Below, in pieces: positions 18,838-28,438 of a DNA stretch of 64,000 nt. Origin of the DNA: Herbaspirillum sp. AP02 (lineage in GTDB: Bacteria; Pseudomonadota; Gammaproteobacteria; Burkholderiales; Burkholderiaceae_D); the NCBI RefSeq assembly GCF_015767275.1, contig NZ_JADWMY010000007.1, forward strand, positions 124,001 to 188,000, written 5' to 3'. The notes beneath the pieces were generated by a model that ran no database searches, was not told the origin of the DNA, and was given only the letters and a program-made list of their open reading frames with translations. Made by a program: the position numbers and the translations under genes. The stretch's first letter is position 1. Each line of letters begins with the position of its first letter.

Positions 18838-18925
18838 CGGTGAGGCATTGTGAGGATTGACGTACCGGACGCAATGCCGACATCGGTACGGGGAGCGGAT
18901 GAAGCTGTTCATCCGCGGGAACAGC

Positions 18926-18953
18926 ATTGTAGCGCGGGCCGGGCGTTAGTCAA
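18926..18953 (-). promoter_or_regulatory. promoter of the ahcY-holin-metF operon
   Basis: TTGACT (18953-18948) and TACAAT (18931-18926) are separated by 16 nt, close to sigma70 consensus. A start near 18919 gives a leader of ~200 nt that contains the whole riboswitch. The site lies just beyond the metK stop codon, so ahcY has its own promoter and does not depend on metK read-through. Confidence 0.7.
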
Positions 18954-18981
18954 TGCCCGGTCCGCGCCGTCAGGCTGCGTA

Positions 18982-20145
<1,164 letters not shown>

Positions 20146-20219
20146 GCAAGCCTCTGACTGGAAACGATTTAGCAATGTCGCGGCCCATCGTTAGTCGTGC
20201 CTGCGACGCTTTAGCGAAA

Positions 20220-20225
20220 TTTATA
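20220..20225 (-). promoter_or_regulatory. possible -10 element for metK
   Basis: Leftward TATAAA at 20225-20220 lies 75 nt before the metK start, with a poor -35 (TTAATG) 18 nt further upstream. A rightward TTGTCA followed by TATTTT-like sequence in the same 190-nt gap may drive the acyltransferase genes. Both assignments are weak. Confidence 0.35.
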
Positions 20226-20334
20226 CCCCGTCTCGCAAGTTGTCATTAACTCGACGGCTTGTGCTATTTTACGCCTCTTGCAATTTTATGCAATTTGGCG
20301 GCGGAAGCACCCCGCCCAACCGTTATCGGCACGT

Positions 20335-21183
20335 ATGCTCGTTTCTTTATTCCGCCTGCTGTCCTTCCTGCCCTTGCCTGTCTTGCATGCCATCGGCGTG
20401 ATGGTGGGCTGGCTGGTGTTCCTGCTCTCGCCATCCTATCGCCGTCGTCTGCGCGACAACATTGCCCTGGCCGGACATCGCGCCAGCCTGTTCAAAGCGG
20501 TCGGCGAGGCGGGCAAAGGCATGTTCGAACTGCCGTTCATCTGGTGTGGCGCGCCCAGCCGGGTATTACGTTCGGCGCGCCTGCTCAACTGGGATTTGGC
20601 GGAACGGGCCCTGGCAGCCAAGTCCGGTGTGATCTTTCTGACGCCTCACCTGGGCTGCTTCGAAATCTGCGCCCAGGTGATAGCGCACCGGACCAGTCTC
20701 AGCGTGCTGTATCGACCGCCGCGCAAGGCGGCCTTGAAACCCTTGATCGAAGGCGCGCGCGCCCGCGCCAACCTGCATCTGGCCCCAGCCAACCTGGCAG
20801 GCGTGCGAATCCTGCTGAAGGCGCTGAAGAACGGCCAGGCCATCGGCCTGCTGCCGGACCAGGTGCCGCAAAACGGCGAAGGCATCTGGGCCGACTTCTT
20901 CGGCAAACCGGCCTACACCATGACCCTGCCCGCCAAGCTGCAGCGGATGAGTGGCGCCCCCTTGCTGCTGGTCTACGCCGAGCGGCTGTCCTGGGGACGG
21001 GGCTTTGCCGTGCGCTTCGTTCCCTTTGACGGCGAACTGCCTGATTCACCGGTACAACAGGCCCGCGCCATCAACGCCGCCATGGAAAAACTGATCGCGC
21101 ACTGCCCCGCCCAATATATCTGGAGCTACAACCGCTACAAGACACCGCCCGGTGTGACCAGACCCGGGGAGGCATCGATATGA
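20335..21183 (+). CDS. lipid A biosynthesis acyltransferase (LpxL/HtrB family), first copy
   Basis: Inner-membrane late acyltransferase that adds a secondary acyl chain to lipid A. The protein is about 282 aa, with one N-terminal hydrophobic anchor. The family catalytic H-x4-E dyad appears in TPHLGCFE, followed by the YRPPRK and GLLPDQVP segments typical of the family. ATG at 20335 is preferred over an earlier in-frame ATG because MLVSLFRLLSFLPLP matches the usual start. Its stop overlaps the next gene (ATGA at 21180-21183). Two adjacent paralogues probably add different acyl chains. Confidence 0.9.
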   Translation: MLVSLFRLLSFLPLPVLHAIGVMVGWLVFLLSPSYRRRLRDNIALAGHRASLFKAVGEAGKGMFELPFIWCGAPSRVLRSARLLNWDLAERALAAKSGVIFLTPHLGCFEICAQVIAHRTSLSVLYRPPRKAALKPLIEGARARANLHLAPANLAGVRILLKALKNGQAIGLLPDQVPQNGEGIWADFFGKPAYTMTLPAKLQRMSGAPLLLVYAERLSWGRGFAVRFVPFDGELPDSPVQQARAINAAMEKLIAHCPAQYIWSYNRYKTPPGVTRPGEASI

Positions 21184-22064
21184 GGCTGCTCCTGGCCATC
21201 ATGTGGCTGCTGCACTGGTTGCCCCTGCCCATCCTCGGGCGCCTGGGGGAAGGCATCGGCGCGCTGCTCTATATCTATATGCGCCCCCGGCGCCATATCA
21301 CGCTGACCAATCTGCGCCTGTGCTTCCCCGAGAAGACCGAAGAAGAACGCGTGCGCATTGCCCGCGAGCATTTCCGCCTGTTCGCCCGCAGTGCGCTGGA
21401 ACGCGGCATCCTCTGGTGGGCTCCGGTATCACGCCTGCGCCGGCTGATCCAGGTCGAACCGGGCATGCCGTTGGAGACGTTCGCCAAGGGTCCGACCATC
21501 CTGTTGGCACCGCACTTCGTCTGCCTGGAGATTCCCGGTGCGACCCTGGGCGTGTTCTCCGAATATTCGGCTTGTACCATCTATACAAAGCAACGCAATG
21601 ACGTCATCGACCGCGCCCTGCTGAAGGGTCGGCTGCGTTTCCGACCAGCAACCCTGCTGGCGCGCGAGCAGGGCGTCAAACCCATCATCCGTGCCATGCG
21701 CAAGGGCCTGCCCTTCCTGATGCTGCCGGATATGGACTTCGGCATCCGCGACGCCGAATTCGTGCCTTTCTTCGGCGTGCCGGCCGCAACCCTCACGGCC
21801 ACCGCCCGCATTGCCGCCGCCACCGGTGCCGCCGTGGTACCGGTGGTCTGCACCTTCCTGCCTAACTACAAGGGCTGGAAAGCCACCTACTATCCTGCCT
21901 GGACCGACTATCCGGGTGACGACATCGTAGCGGCCACGCGTCGCATGAATGCCTTCATCGAAGAGCGCGTGCGCGAGCACCCGGCTGAATATTTCTGGGC
22001 TCACAAGCGCTTCAAGACGCGTCCGCCGGGCGAGCCCGACGTCTACGGCCGCAACCAGGACTGA
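21180..22064 (+). CDS. lipid A biosynthesis acyltransferase (LpxL/LpxM family), second copy
   Basis: Paralogue of the preceding gene, 294 aa, with an N-terminal membrane anchor ([17 protein letters not shown]). The H-x4-E dyad is in [17 protein letters not shown] replaces the LLPDQ loop of the first copy, which may reflect different acyl-donor choice. The C-terminal [15 protein letters not shown] is a family hallmark. It is translationally coupled to the first copy through a 4-nt overlap. dapF starts 41 nt downstream. Confidence 0.92.
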   Translation: MRLLLAIMWLLHWLPLPILGRLGEGIGALLYIYMRPRRHITLTNLRLCFPEKTEEERVRIAREHFRLFARSALERGILWWAPVSRLRRLIQVEPGMPLETFAKGPTILLAPHFVCLEIPGATLGVFSEYSACTIYTKQRNDVIDRALLKGRLRFRPATLLAREQGVKPIIRAMRKGLPFLMLPDMDFGIRDAEFVPFFGVPAATLTATARIAAATGAAVVPVVCTFLPNYKGWKATYYPAWTDYPGDDIVAATRRMNAFIEERVREHPAEYFWAHKRFKTRPPGEPDVYGRNQD

Positions 22065-22093
22065 AGGCTGAGCGCGACCGGCCGGGGCCATCC

Positions 22094-22099
22094 TATAAT
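22094..22099 (+). promoter_or_regulatory. -10 element placed for a leaderless dapF transcript
   Basis: A perfect TATAAT ends 6 nt before the A of the dapF ATG at 22106, so transcription starting 7 nt after the hexamer would begin on the start codon. There is no Shine-Dalgarno before the ATG. No good -35 is present. Read-through from the acyltransferase genes is an alternative source of message. Confidence 0.4.
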
Positions 22100-22105
22100 G
22101 TGTCC

Positions 22106-22969
22106 ATGAAAATCAAATTTACCAAGATGCATGGCGCCGGCAACGATTTCGTCGTCCTCGACGCCGTCAACCAGGCCATTTCGCTCACCCCCGCCCAATG
22201 GCAATTCCTCGCCGATCGTCGTTTCGGCATCGGTGCCGACCAGATGCTGGTGGTGGAAAAGGCAAGCAGCGCCGGCATCGATTTCCGTTATCGCATCTAT
22301 AACGCCGATGGCGGCGAGGTCGAGCAATGCGGCAACGGCGCCCGTGCCTTCGTGCGCTTCGTCACCGAAAAGGGCCTCACCGACAAGCGCGCCATCCGTG
22401 TGGAAACCATGTCCGGCGTGATCGAACCGCGCCTGGAAGAGGACGGCCAGATCACCGTGGACATGGGCGCCCCCATCCTGACCCCGGCCGATGTCCCCTT
22501 CGACAGCCATGGCCTGCAGCATCGCAGCGAGGCCGAAGACAATCTGTGGCCGCTGGACGTGGCCGGCAAGACCACCTGGATCTCGGTGGTGTCGATGGGT
22601 AATCCGCACGCGGTGCAACGGGTCGATGACAGCGAAGCAGCGCCGGTATTGGTTGACGGTCCGCTGATCGAACATCACCCGCGCTTCCCCAAGCGCGTCA
22701 ATGCGGGTTTCATGCAGGTAGTCGATCGTCACCGCATCAATCTGCGCGTCTACGAACGCGGTGCCGGTGAGACGCTGGCTTGCGGCACTGGCGCCTGTGC
22801 GGCGGTGGTAGCGGGCATCCGGCGCGGCTTGCTGGATTCACCGGTGGCGGTGCAGACCCATGGCGGCGTGCTCAACATTGCCTGGGCTGGCCCGGGCGAG
22901 CCGGTAATGATGACCGGGCCGGCCGTGACGGTATTCGAGGGCGAGATCGATTTGCCAGATCCGCTCTGA
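22106..22969 (+). CDS. dapF: diaminopimelate epimerase
   Basis: Interconverts LL- and meso-diaminopimelate for lysine and peptidoglycan synthesis, without a cofactor. The 287-aa protein holds the two catalytic cysteines in QCGNGAR (Cys75) and ACGTGAC (Cys226), as expected for the two-base mechanism. ATG at 22106 gives the conserved [15 protein letters not shown] start; a GTG two codons earlier is in frame. In relatives dapF is usually followed by DUF484 and xerC. Here those genes lie 3.6 kb further on. Confidence 0.97.
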   Translation: MKIKFTKMHGAGNDFVVLDAVNQAISLTPAQWQFLADRRFGIGADQMLVVEKASSAGIDFRYRIYNADGGEVEQCGNGARAFVRFVTEKGLTDKRAIRVETMSGVIEPRLEEDGQITVDMGAPILTPADVPFDSHGLQHRSEAEDNLWPLDVAGKTTWISVVSMGNPHAVQRVDDSEAAPVLVDGPLIEHHPRFPKRVNAGFMQVVDRHRINLRVYERGAGETLACGTGACAAVVAGIRRGLLDSPVAVQTHGGVLNIAWAGPGEPVMMTGPAVTVFEGEIDLPDPL

Positions 22970-23035
22970 CGCAATCGCAGCCCGCAGCCGAGCTACCAAG
23001 GCTGGTACGGCTGCAAGACAGGTGATGCGCCTATG

Positions 23036-23077
23036 AAAACGGCTTGCTGACGAAATCAGCAAGCCGCTTTTTTTGGA
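23036..23077. terminator. terminator between dapF and the Sel1-repeat gene
   Basis: CGGCTTGCTGA (23040-23050) pairs perfectly with TCAGCAAGCCG (23056-23066), followed by seven T residues. The complementary strand also reads into a short T-run, so the element can stop both convergent genes. Confidence 0.85.
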
Positions 23078-23110
23078 GTTTGCCCGCAGGCAGAAGGCCG
23101 GGCGAGTGGG

Positions 23111-24730
23111 TCAGGCAGCCAGATCCTGCTCTTCCACCTCGTCGTCCTCCTGCACCTGCGGCAACATGCTCTTGAGACGGTACAGCCGCTGACGGTAATT
23201 GCCCTCCGGACCGGCGGGACCACAATCCATGTCTTCGAACAGACGTCCGATGCGATTGAGCGTACCGCGCTGCTCACCGGTCTCGACCAGGATCAGGCGC
23301 CGCTTGCTGCGCGCATACTGGCTGCGGATGTCCACCATCAGGCAGTGGCCGCAATCAGCCTGCTTCAGGTCGATCAGCAGCGCTTCCGGCCGGGTCAATC
23401 CGAACAGCGCCGCCAGCTCGATGCGTGCAGCCAGGAAAGGATGCGCATTGATCTGCTCGCGACTGAGCTGCAGGCGCGCCTGCACCGCCCATTCCGCAGC
23501 CATGGGGCGGTCGGCAGCCTTGTCCAGCAGGGCGCGCGCCTGCTGCGCCCCCTGCGCGGCAGCCTTCTGCAACCAGTACAGGGCGCGCACGTCATTGCCG
23601 GGATCATCGCGGCGATTGCGCCAGGCGCCCACGCCGCATTCGAGCTGGGCTTCCACATGGCCCATCTCGGCCGCACGCTCCAGGTAATGCTGTACATCGG
23701 CCAGATTGCGCTGCGAAAACTCGGGCTTCAGATAGATACGCGACAAAACATACCAGGCCGCTGCCATGCCCTGCTCCCCGGCCAGGGTGAGCCAGCGGAT
23801 GGCCTTCTTGTAGTTGGCCGAACCCTGTCCGGCGAAGCGCCGCACGCCGGCCTGGTCCAGGCGTCCATACAAGAGACCCAGAGCCAGTTGCGCATCGCGG
23901 TCGCAGGCCAGCGCGGCCAGTTCCAGCAACTGCTGGGCGTGCAACAGGTCGGGGCGCTTGTCTGCCATATGCACTTGGGCCAGACGGTGCAGCAACTGGA
24001 TGTTCTGCGCGCCCAGCGCCGCTGCCAATGCCTCGGAAGGTGCATTGAATTGCGTCACCGTGGCCTCGTGCTGACGCAACAGGGTGTCGACCAGAGGCTG
24101 TGCCCGCTGACGGAAGGTCGCAAAGTCGGATTGGTGCCAGGCGGCATCGGCCAGTGCGTGCTGTGCCTGTTCGACGCCGGCGTCAGCGGCCTTTCTGGTC
24201 CATTGATGCAGATCCTCGGGCTTGACCACCGGCTCGGCCGCCTGCACTTCGGCGGTAACCGAGGTCGGTGCGGCTACCGCTGCGGACGCCAGCATGCGTT
24301 CGCCCTGCCGGGCCAGCAACCACTGCGCGTCCGCATCCCCTTCGTGAGCGACGACCTCAAGGGCGCGGATGGCTTTGCGCCTGATGTCGGCGCCAAGCAC
24401 GGCGGTGACCGCAGGGTTATCCAGCACCAGGCGCGCAAACACCAGGCCGGCCTGGGTCAGGCCGGCGTCGAATGCGCGTTCGTACCACTGTGCAGCCTCC
24501 TGCGGCTTGGCCAGCGGTACCACGACTTCATAAGGAATATGCTGGGCGATCAGCATCCAGGCGTCAGCCAGTCCCTGGCGCGCGGCCCGCTCCAGCCAAT
24601 GAAAGGCAGTGCCCGCACTTTGCGGCAAACCATTGCCACCAAACAGGTAACGCTTGCCTAGCGTCAATTGCGCCTGTGCCTCTCCAGCACGCGCGGCGCG
24701 GATGATTGCAAGATCCTCGCGATTGGCCAT
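23111..24730 (-). CDS. Sel1/tetratricopeptide-like repeat protein
   Basis: A 539-aa protein built largely of Sel1-like helical repeats. Clear units include AQLTLGKRYLFGGNGLPQSAGTAFHW-type and ALYWLQKAAAQG-type blocks, spread from ~10 to ~430. No signal peptide is seen, so it is probably cytoplasmic. The last ~100 residues are non-repeat, with a CGHC pair and an acidic tail (QEDDEVEEQD). The ATG at 24730 has GGAGG at ideal spacing. Repeats of this type bind other proteins; partner and role are unknown. It is convergent with dapF and divergent from the porin gene. Confidence 0.75.
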   Translation of the reverse strand: MANREDLAIIRAARAGEAQAQLTLGKRYLFGGNGLPQSAGTAFHWLERAARQGLADAWMLIAQHIPYEVVVPLAKPQEAAQWYERAFDAGLTQAGLVFARLVLDNPAVTAVLGADIRRKAIRALEVVAHEGDADAQWLLARQGERMLASAAVAAPTSVTAEVQAAEPVVKPEDLHQWTRKAADAGVEQAQHALADAAWHQSDFATFRQRAQPLVDTLLRQHEATVTQFNAPSEALAAALGAQNIQLLHRLAQVHMADKRPDLLHAQQLLELAALACDRDAQLALGLLYGRLDQAGVRRFAGQGSANYKKAIRWLTLAGEQGMAAAWYVLSRIYLKPEFSQRNLADVQHYLERAAEMGHVEAQLECGVGAWRNRRDDPGNDVRALYWLQKAAAQGAQQARALLDKAADRPMAAEWAVQARLQLSREQINAHPFLAARIELAALFGLTRPEALLIDLKQADCGHCLMVDIRSQYARSKRRLILVETGEQRGTLNRIGRLFEDMDCGPAGPEGNYRQRLYRLKSMLPQVQEDDEVEEQDLAA

Positions 24731-25098
24731 CAGACCTCCACGTCCGGTCAGAAAGCCAAAATTATGACCCACAATCGACATTTTTTTAAAAATGACTCGA
24801 AAAACTATCAGAATGCATCTTTTTGACAACAAGCATATTGACGAGACGATGCGGATCAAGTTTACGCAATACTTGCCGTTAATCAGTGACAGGCTGAGTA
24901 CCAAAATTTGCTTGTCATGCATTGACGAGCAGGAAAGCGTTTGAAAAAAACAACACTCATCCAGCACTTTGGGGCTTTCAACCAAAATTCCTCCCTCCAC
25001 GTGACCAATCTGCGGCCACGCCAAATGAGAACCCTTAATGTCTCACCATCCGACCAGAAGTACGGATCCTCAAGACTATTTTTATAGAAGGATGTCAA
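24731..25098. other. AT-rich divergent gap between the Sel1-repeat and porin genes
   Basis: This 368-nt stretch is far more AT-rich than its surroundings and has no convincing gene. Several TTGAC tracts occur on the + strand (for example 24823-24828 and 24838-24843), but none is paired with a good -10 at proper spacing. It must hold the promoters of both flanking genes and a porin leader. AGAAGGATG just before the porin start is a ribosome binding site. Confidence 0.6.
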
Positions 25099-26295
25099 AT
25101 GAAAAAATCTCTGCTGGCACTGGCCGTCCTCGGCGCGTTCGCAGGTGCTGCTCAAGCACAAAGCTCCGTTACTATCTACGGTATCGTTGATACCGGTATC
25201 GCATACTCCAGCAAGGTTGCCACCGGCACCGGCACCAACACCGGCTCCAAGTTCGGCCTGAACTCCGGCGTGATCCAAGGTTCCCGTATCGGTTTCAAGG
25301 GCGTTGAAGATCTGGGCGGCGGTCTGTCCGCAGTCTTCAACCTGGAAGCCGGCTTCACCAACGACGACGGCGGCCTGCAAGGCTCCGACGCCGTGACCTC
25401 CTCCAACCTGTTCCGCCGCAAGTCGGTGGTCGGTCTGGCTGGTGGCTTCGGTACCGTGCTGCTGGGTCGTCAAACCGACTTCTCGGACACCATCTCCGCT
25501 TACACCGCTGTTAACGACTTCGGCGGCGTGGTCTCCAACTCGGGTTCGGGCCTGAACCGCCTGCAAGGTGTTCGTACCAACAACTCGATCAGCTACACCA
25601 CCACCAACCTGAGCGGCTTCACCGGCAACCTGATCTACGGCTTCGGCGAAACCGCTGGCAAGACCTCCGCTGGTCAAGCCTACGGCATCGGTGGTAAGTA
25701 CGACAACGGTCCTCTGGGTCTGGGTATCAACTACTACCAGTCCAAGGCTGGCACCACCCCGTCGGATACTTCGCTGATCCAAGGCGTGGCTCCTAGCGCC
25801 ACCGCAACGGCTGCTGCCGTCGCCGCCTACAATGCCGCAGCAGCCGCCAACGCCGCTAACGCAGGCAGCACCGCTCTGAAGGCACTGAACGTCGTGGCTT
25901 CCTACCAGTTCGGCCCGGCACGCGTGTACGGTAACTACTCGCGCGTCAAGCAAGATCTGAAGAGCGCCCCGACTTCGGTCGCTGGCCTGACCCTGGCAGG
26001 TGCACAGAAGGTTGATACCTATGAACTGGGTACCGCCTACACCCTGTCGCCTTCCCTGAAGCTGCTGGCAGCTGTTGACCATTCCCGTGCGACCTTCAAC
26101 GGCGTCACCGGCAAGGGCAAGCTGACCCAGATCAGCCTGGGTGCTGACTACTGGCTGTCCAAGCGTACCGACCTGTACGCCTTCGTGTCGAACATGCGCG
26201 CAAGCGACATGCAAAACCCGGGCGTGACCGGCGGCGCAACCGGTTCCGATGCCAGCCAAACCGCTGTCATCACCGGTATCCGTCACAAGTTCTAA
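25099..26295 (+). CDS. outer-membrane general porin
   Basis: A 398-aa Gram-negative porin of the betaproteobacterial trimeric type. The signal peptide ends at AAQAQ (~21). The mature chain starts SSVTIYGIVDTG and ends in IRHKF, with the terminal aromatic residue needed for outer-membrane insertion. The alternating strands suit a 16-strand beta-barrel. A low-complexity Ala/Asn stretch near residues 233-258 is probably an extended surface loop. Codons are strongly biased (CTG, GGT, CGT), as expected of a highly expressed gene. The terminator follows 65 nt downstream. Confidence 0.95.
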   Translation: MKKSLLALAVLGAFAGAAQAQSSVTIYGIVDTGIAYSSKVATGTGTNTGSKFGLNSGVIQGSRIGFKGVEDLGGGLSAVFNLEAGFTNDDGGLQGSDAVTSSNLFRRKSVVGLAGGFGTVLLGRQTDFSDTISAYTAVNDFGGVVSNSGSGLNRLQGVRTNNSISYTTTNLSGFTGNLIYGFGETAGKTSAGQAYGIGGKYDNGPLGLGINYYQSKAGTTPSDTSLIQGVAPSATATAAAVAAYNAAAAANAANAGSTALKALNVVASYQFGPARVYGNYSRVKQDLKSAPTSVAGLTLAGAQKVDTYELGTAYTLSPSLKLLAAVDHSRATFNGVTGKGKLTQISLGADYWLSKRTDLYAFVSNMRASDMQNPGVTGGATGSDASQTAVITGIRHKF

Positions 26296-26359
26296 TTCAT
26301 GGATCTGAAACCGGTATGAACTTACCGGTTTCAACCTGAATTGAGCCTGAGCTGGAACG

Positions 26360-26400
26360 AAAAAGGCCTGCATGAGCAATCATGCAGGCCTTTTTCTTTT
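26360..26400 (+). terminator. strong terminator of the porin gene
   Basis: A 15-bp perfect stem (AAAAAGGCCTGCATG with its complement) closes a 6-nt loop and runs into long T-rich sequence up to ~26426. The rest of the gap to the DUF484 gene (26427-26584) shows no gene. Confidence 0.9.
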
Positions 26401-26584
26401 CTTTTTTTTCCTTTTTTTTCCTTTTTCTTATTGCGCTGACATGCTTTGCACACCATTGCAGGCAAGGCCGCCCGGCCGCGCCGGCGATGATTGTCAGCAT
26501 GTCCGATAGCGAGGATAATCTCGCGATATTTCCGGCACGCCATCTTTTGCCTGCCTCTGGTACCTTACTCACAGACCCTCGACG

Positions 26585-27253
26585 ATGACCTCCGAACTGG
26601 ACTCCAACCTGATTGCCGACTACCTGCTGGAACATCCTCATTTCTTCGAGGAGCATGCAGAGCTGCTTGCGACCATCAAGTTGACCAGCCCGGTGATGGG
26701 CCGTGCTGTCTCGCTGCAGGAGCGACAGATGGAGATCCTGCGCGAGAAGATCCGTGTCCAGGAATTGCGCATGGCCGACCTCATGCGCATCGCCCAGGAA
26801 AACGACGAGATCACCAACAAGTTCCAGGCCTGGAGCCGCGCCCTGCTGTTGACGCGCGATGCCGCCGACCTGCCGCGCGCGCTGGTGACCCAATTGCAGG
26901 AGATATTCCACGTCCCGCAAGTGACCGTGCGCCTGTGGAACCTGGGCCTGGACCATGCAGACAACTGGGCCACCCAGGAAGTCTCGGACGATGCCCGGAT
27001 TTTCGCCAACGGTCTGTCGGCCCCCTTCTGCGGTCCCAACAAGGAGTTCGAGGCCGCCACCTGGCTCGATGATGCCGATGCGGTGAAGTCGGTCGCCATC
27101 CTGCCGCTGCGCGTGGGCGCCGCGCCGGAAGCCTTCGGCCTGCTGGTGCTGGGCTCGCCAGACCCAAGCCGCTTCAGCTCGGACATGGGTACCGATTTCC
27201 TGACCCGTATCGGCGAAACCGGCAGCGCCGCGCTGGCTTGCCTGTTGCGCTGA
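26585..27253 (+). CDS. DUF484 family protein
   Basis: A 222-aa cytoplasmic protein of the DUF484 (GAF-like) family. The N-terminal ADYLLEHPHFFEEHAELLA is the family signature. A coiled-coil segment with SLQERQMEILREKIRVQE follows, then a GAF-like domain from ~85. The family is regularly found just before xerC, and that order is kept here. The biochemical role is unknown. Confidence 0.93.
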   Translation: MTSELDSNLIADYLLEHPHFFEEHAELLATIKLTSPVMGRAVSLQERQMEILREKIRVQELRMADLMRIAQENDEITNKFQAWSRALLLTRDAADLPRALVTQLQEIFHVPQVTVRLWNLGLDHADNWATQEVSDDARIFANGLSAPFCGPNKEFEAATWLDDADAVKSVAILPLRVGAAPEAFGLLVLGSPDPSRFSSDMGTDFLTRIGETGSAALACLLR

Positions 27254-27325
27254 TGCATTGATGCATCGCGTGGCGGAACCACCCCGTTCCGCTCTGCTTG
27301 CGCCGCCAATGTGAAGGATGACGCC

Positions 27326-28321
27326 ATGGATGGCACCGCCTCCTCCCTGATCGGCCACTATCTCTCTTTCCTGCGTGCCCAGCGCAAGCTGTCGCCGCAT
27401 ACGCTGGACCACTACGGCCGCGACTTGCAGGAATTGCGCACGCTGCTGGCCCCGGCCGGCGAGGCAGCCTCCACTGCCGACATCGACCTGCGCGGCGTGA
27501 CCCAGGTGCAGATCCGCAAATGCGCCGCCCGACTGCATGCCCGTGGCCTGAATGCACGCTCGATCTCGCGCAAGCTGTCGGCCTGGCGTGGCTTCTTCGG
27601 CTGGTTGTCGATGGACATCGAACTCCCGACCAACCCGGTCGATGGCGTCAAGCCCCCCAAGAAAAGCAAACCCCTGCCCAAGGCGCTGGCCGCCGATGAT
27701 GCGGTCCGCCTGGTCGCCCAGAGCGATCCGGGGCGTGATCCCGACTCCACCCTGGCAGCCTGCAATCGCGCCATGTTCGAGTTGCTCTATTCGAGTGGAT
27801 TGCGGGTCTCCGAACTGGTAGGCATCGATGTGGCCGATATCCGTGAAGGCAACCATGAGTCGGCTGGCTGGATCGACCTGACCGAGGCAGAGGTCACCGT
27901 TACCGGCAAGGGCGGCAAGAAGCGCAAGGTGCCGGTGGGACGGGCCGCCGTACAGGCCATTGGCGACTGGTTGCCGATGCGGGCCGCCCTGGTGCGGGCC
28001 GATGGCGGCGCCGACCGCCACGCGCTGTTTCTCAACGAACGCGGCGCCCGCATGTCACCCCGGGTCACGCAATTGCGCCTGAAGGCGCATGGCAAGGGCC
28101 TGGAAATGGCTTCCGACGTGCATCCCCACATGTTGCGTCACTCCTTTGCTTCGCATGTCCTGCAAAGTTCGGGCGACCTGCGTGCGGTACAGGAAATGCT
28201 GGGCCATGCCTCCATCACCGCCACCCAGGTCTATACCGCGCTGGACTTCCAGCGCCTGGCCCAGGTCTACGACCAGGCCCACCCGCGCGCGCGCAAGAGC
28301 GGCAACAAAGAGTCGAAATAG
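27326..28321 (+). CDS. xerC: tyrosine site-specific recombinase XerC
   Basis: With XerD it resolves chromosome dimers at dif during division. The 331-aa protein has an N-terminal SAM-like core-binding domain (SLIGHYLSFLRAQRKLSPHTLDHYGRDL region). The catalytic residues are Arg160 (SGLRVSEL), Lys195, His268 and Arg271 (HPHMLRH), His294 (LGHASI) and Tyr303 (VYTALDF). ATG at 27326 follows AAGGA at good spacing; a GTG five codons earlier is possible. It is a housekeeping recombinase: no integron or phage context is present. Confidence 0.95.
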   Translation: MDGTASSLIGHYLSFLRAQRKLSPHTLDHYGRDLQELRTLLAPAGEAASTADIDLRGVTQVQIRKCAARLHARGLNARSISRKLSAWRGFFGWLSMDIELPTNPVDGVKPPKKSKPLPKALAADDAVRLVAQSDPGRDPDSTLAACNRAMFELLYSSGLRVSELVGIDVADIREGNHESAGWIDLTEAEVTVTGKGGKKRKVPVGRAAVQAIGDWLPMRAALVRADGGADRHALFLNERGARMSPRVTQLRLKAHGKGLEMASDVHPHMLRHSFASHVLQSSGDLRAVQEMLGHASITATQVYTALDFQRLAQVYDQAHPRARKSGNKESK

Positions 28322-28438
28322 CCGCCGGCACTTTCCACGCCGGAGTGCTGCGGCCGCATGGGCTAAAATAGGCGACCGGCGCTAGCTGCGCCGCCGTGTT
28401 TCTTTGCCAGTACCCTGGCTCCCTGAACGTTCCAGCAG

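Noticed and set aside
23111..25024. A longer Sel1-repeat protein starting near 25024
   Set aside because: The extra 98 residues are low-quality, AT-rich and lie in the promoter gap; the ATG at 24730 has a strong ribosome binding site.
27326..28321. The tyrosine recombinase as an integrase of a mobile element
   Set aside because: Length, motifs and the DUF484 neighbour identify XerC; no attachment sites or cargo genes were seen.
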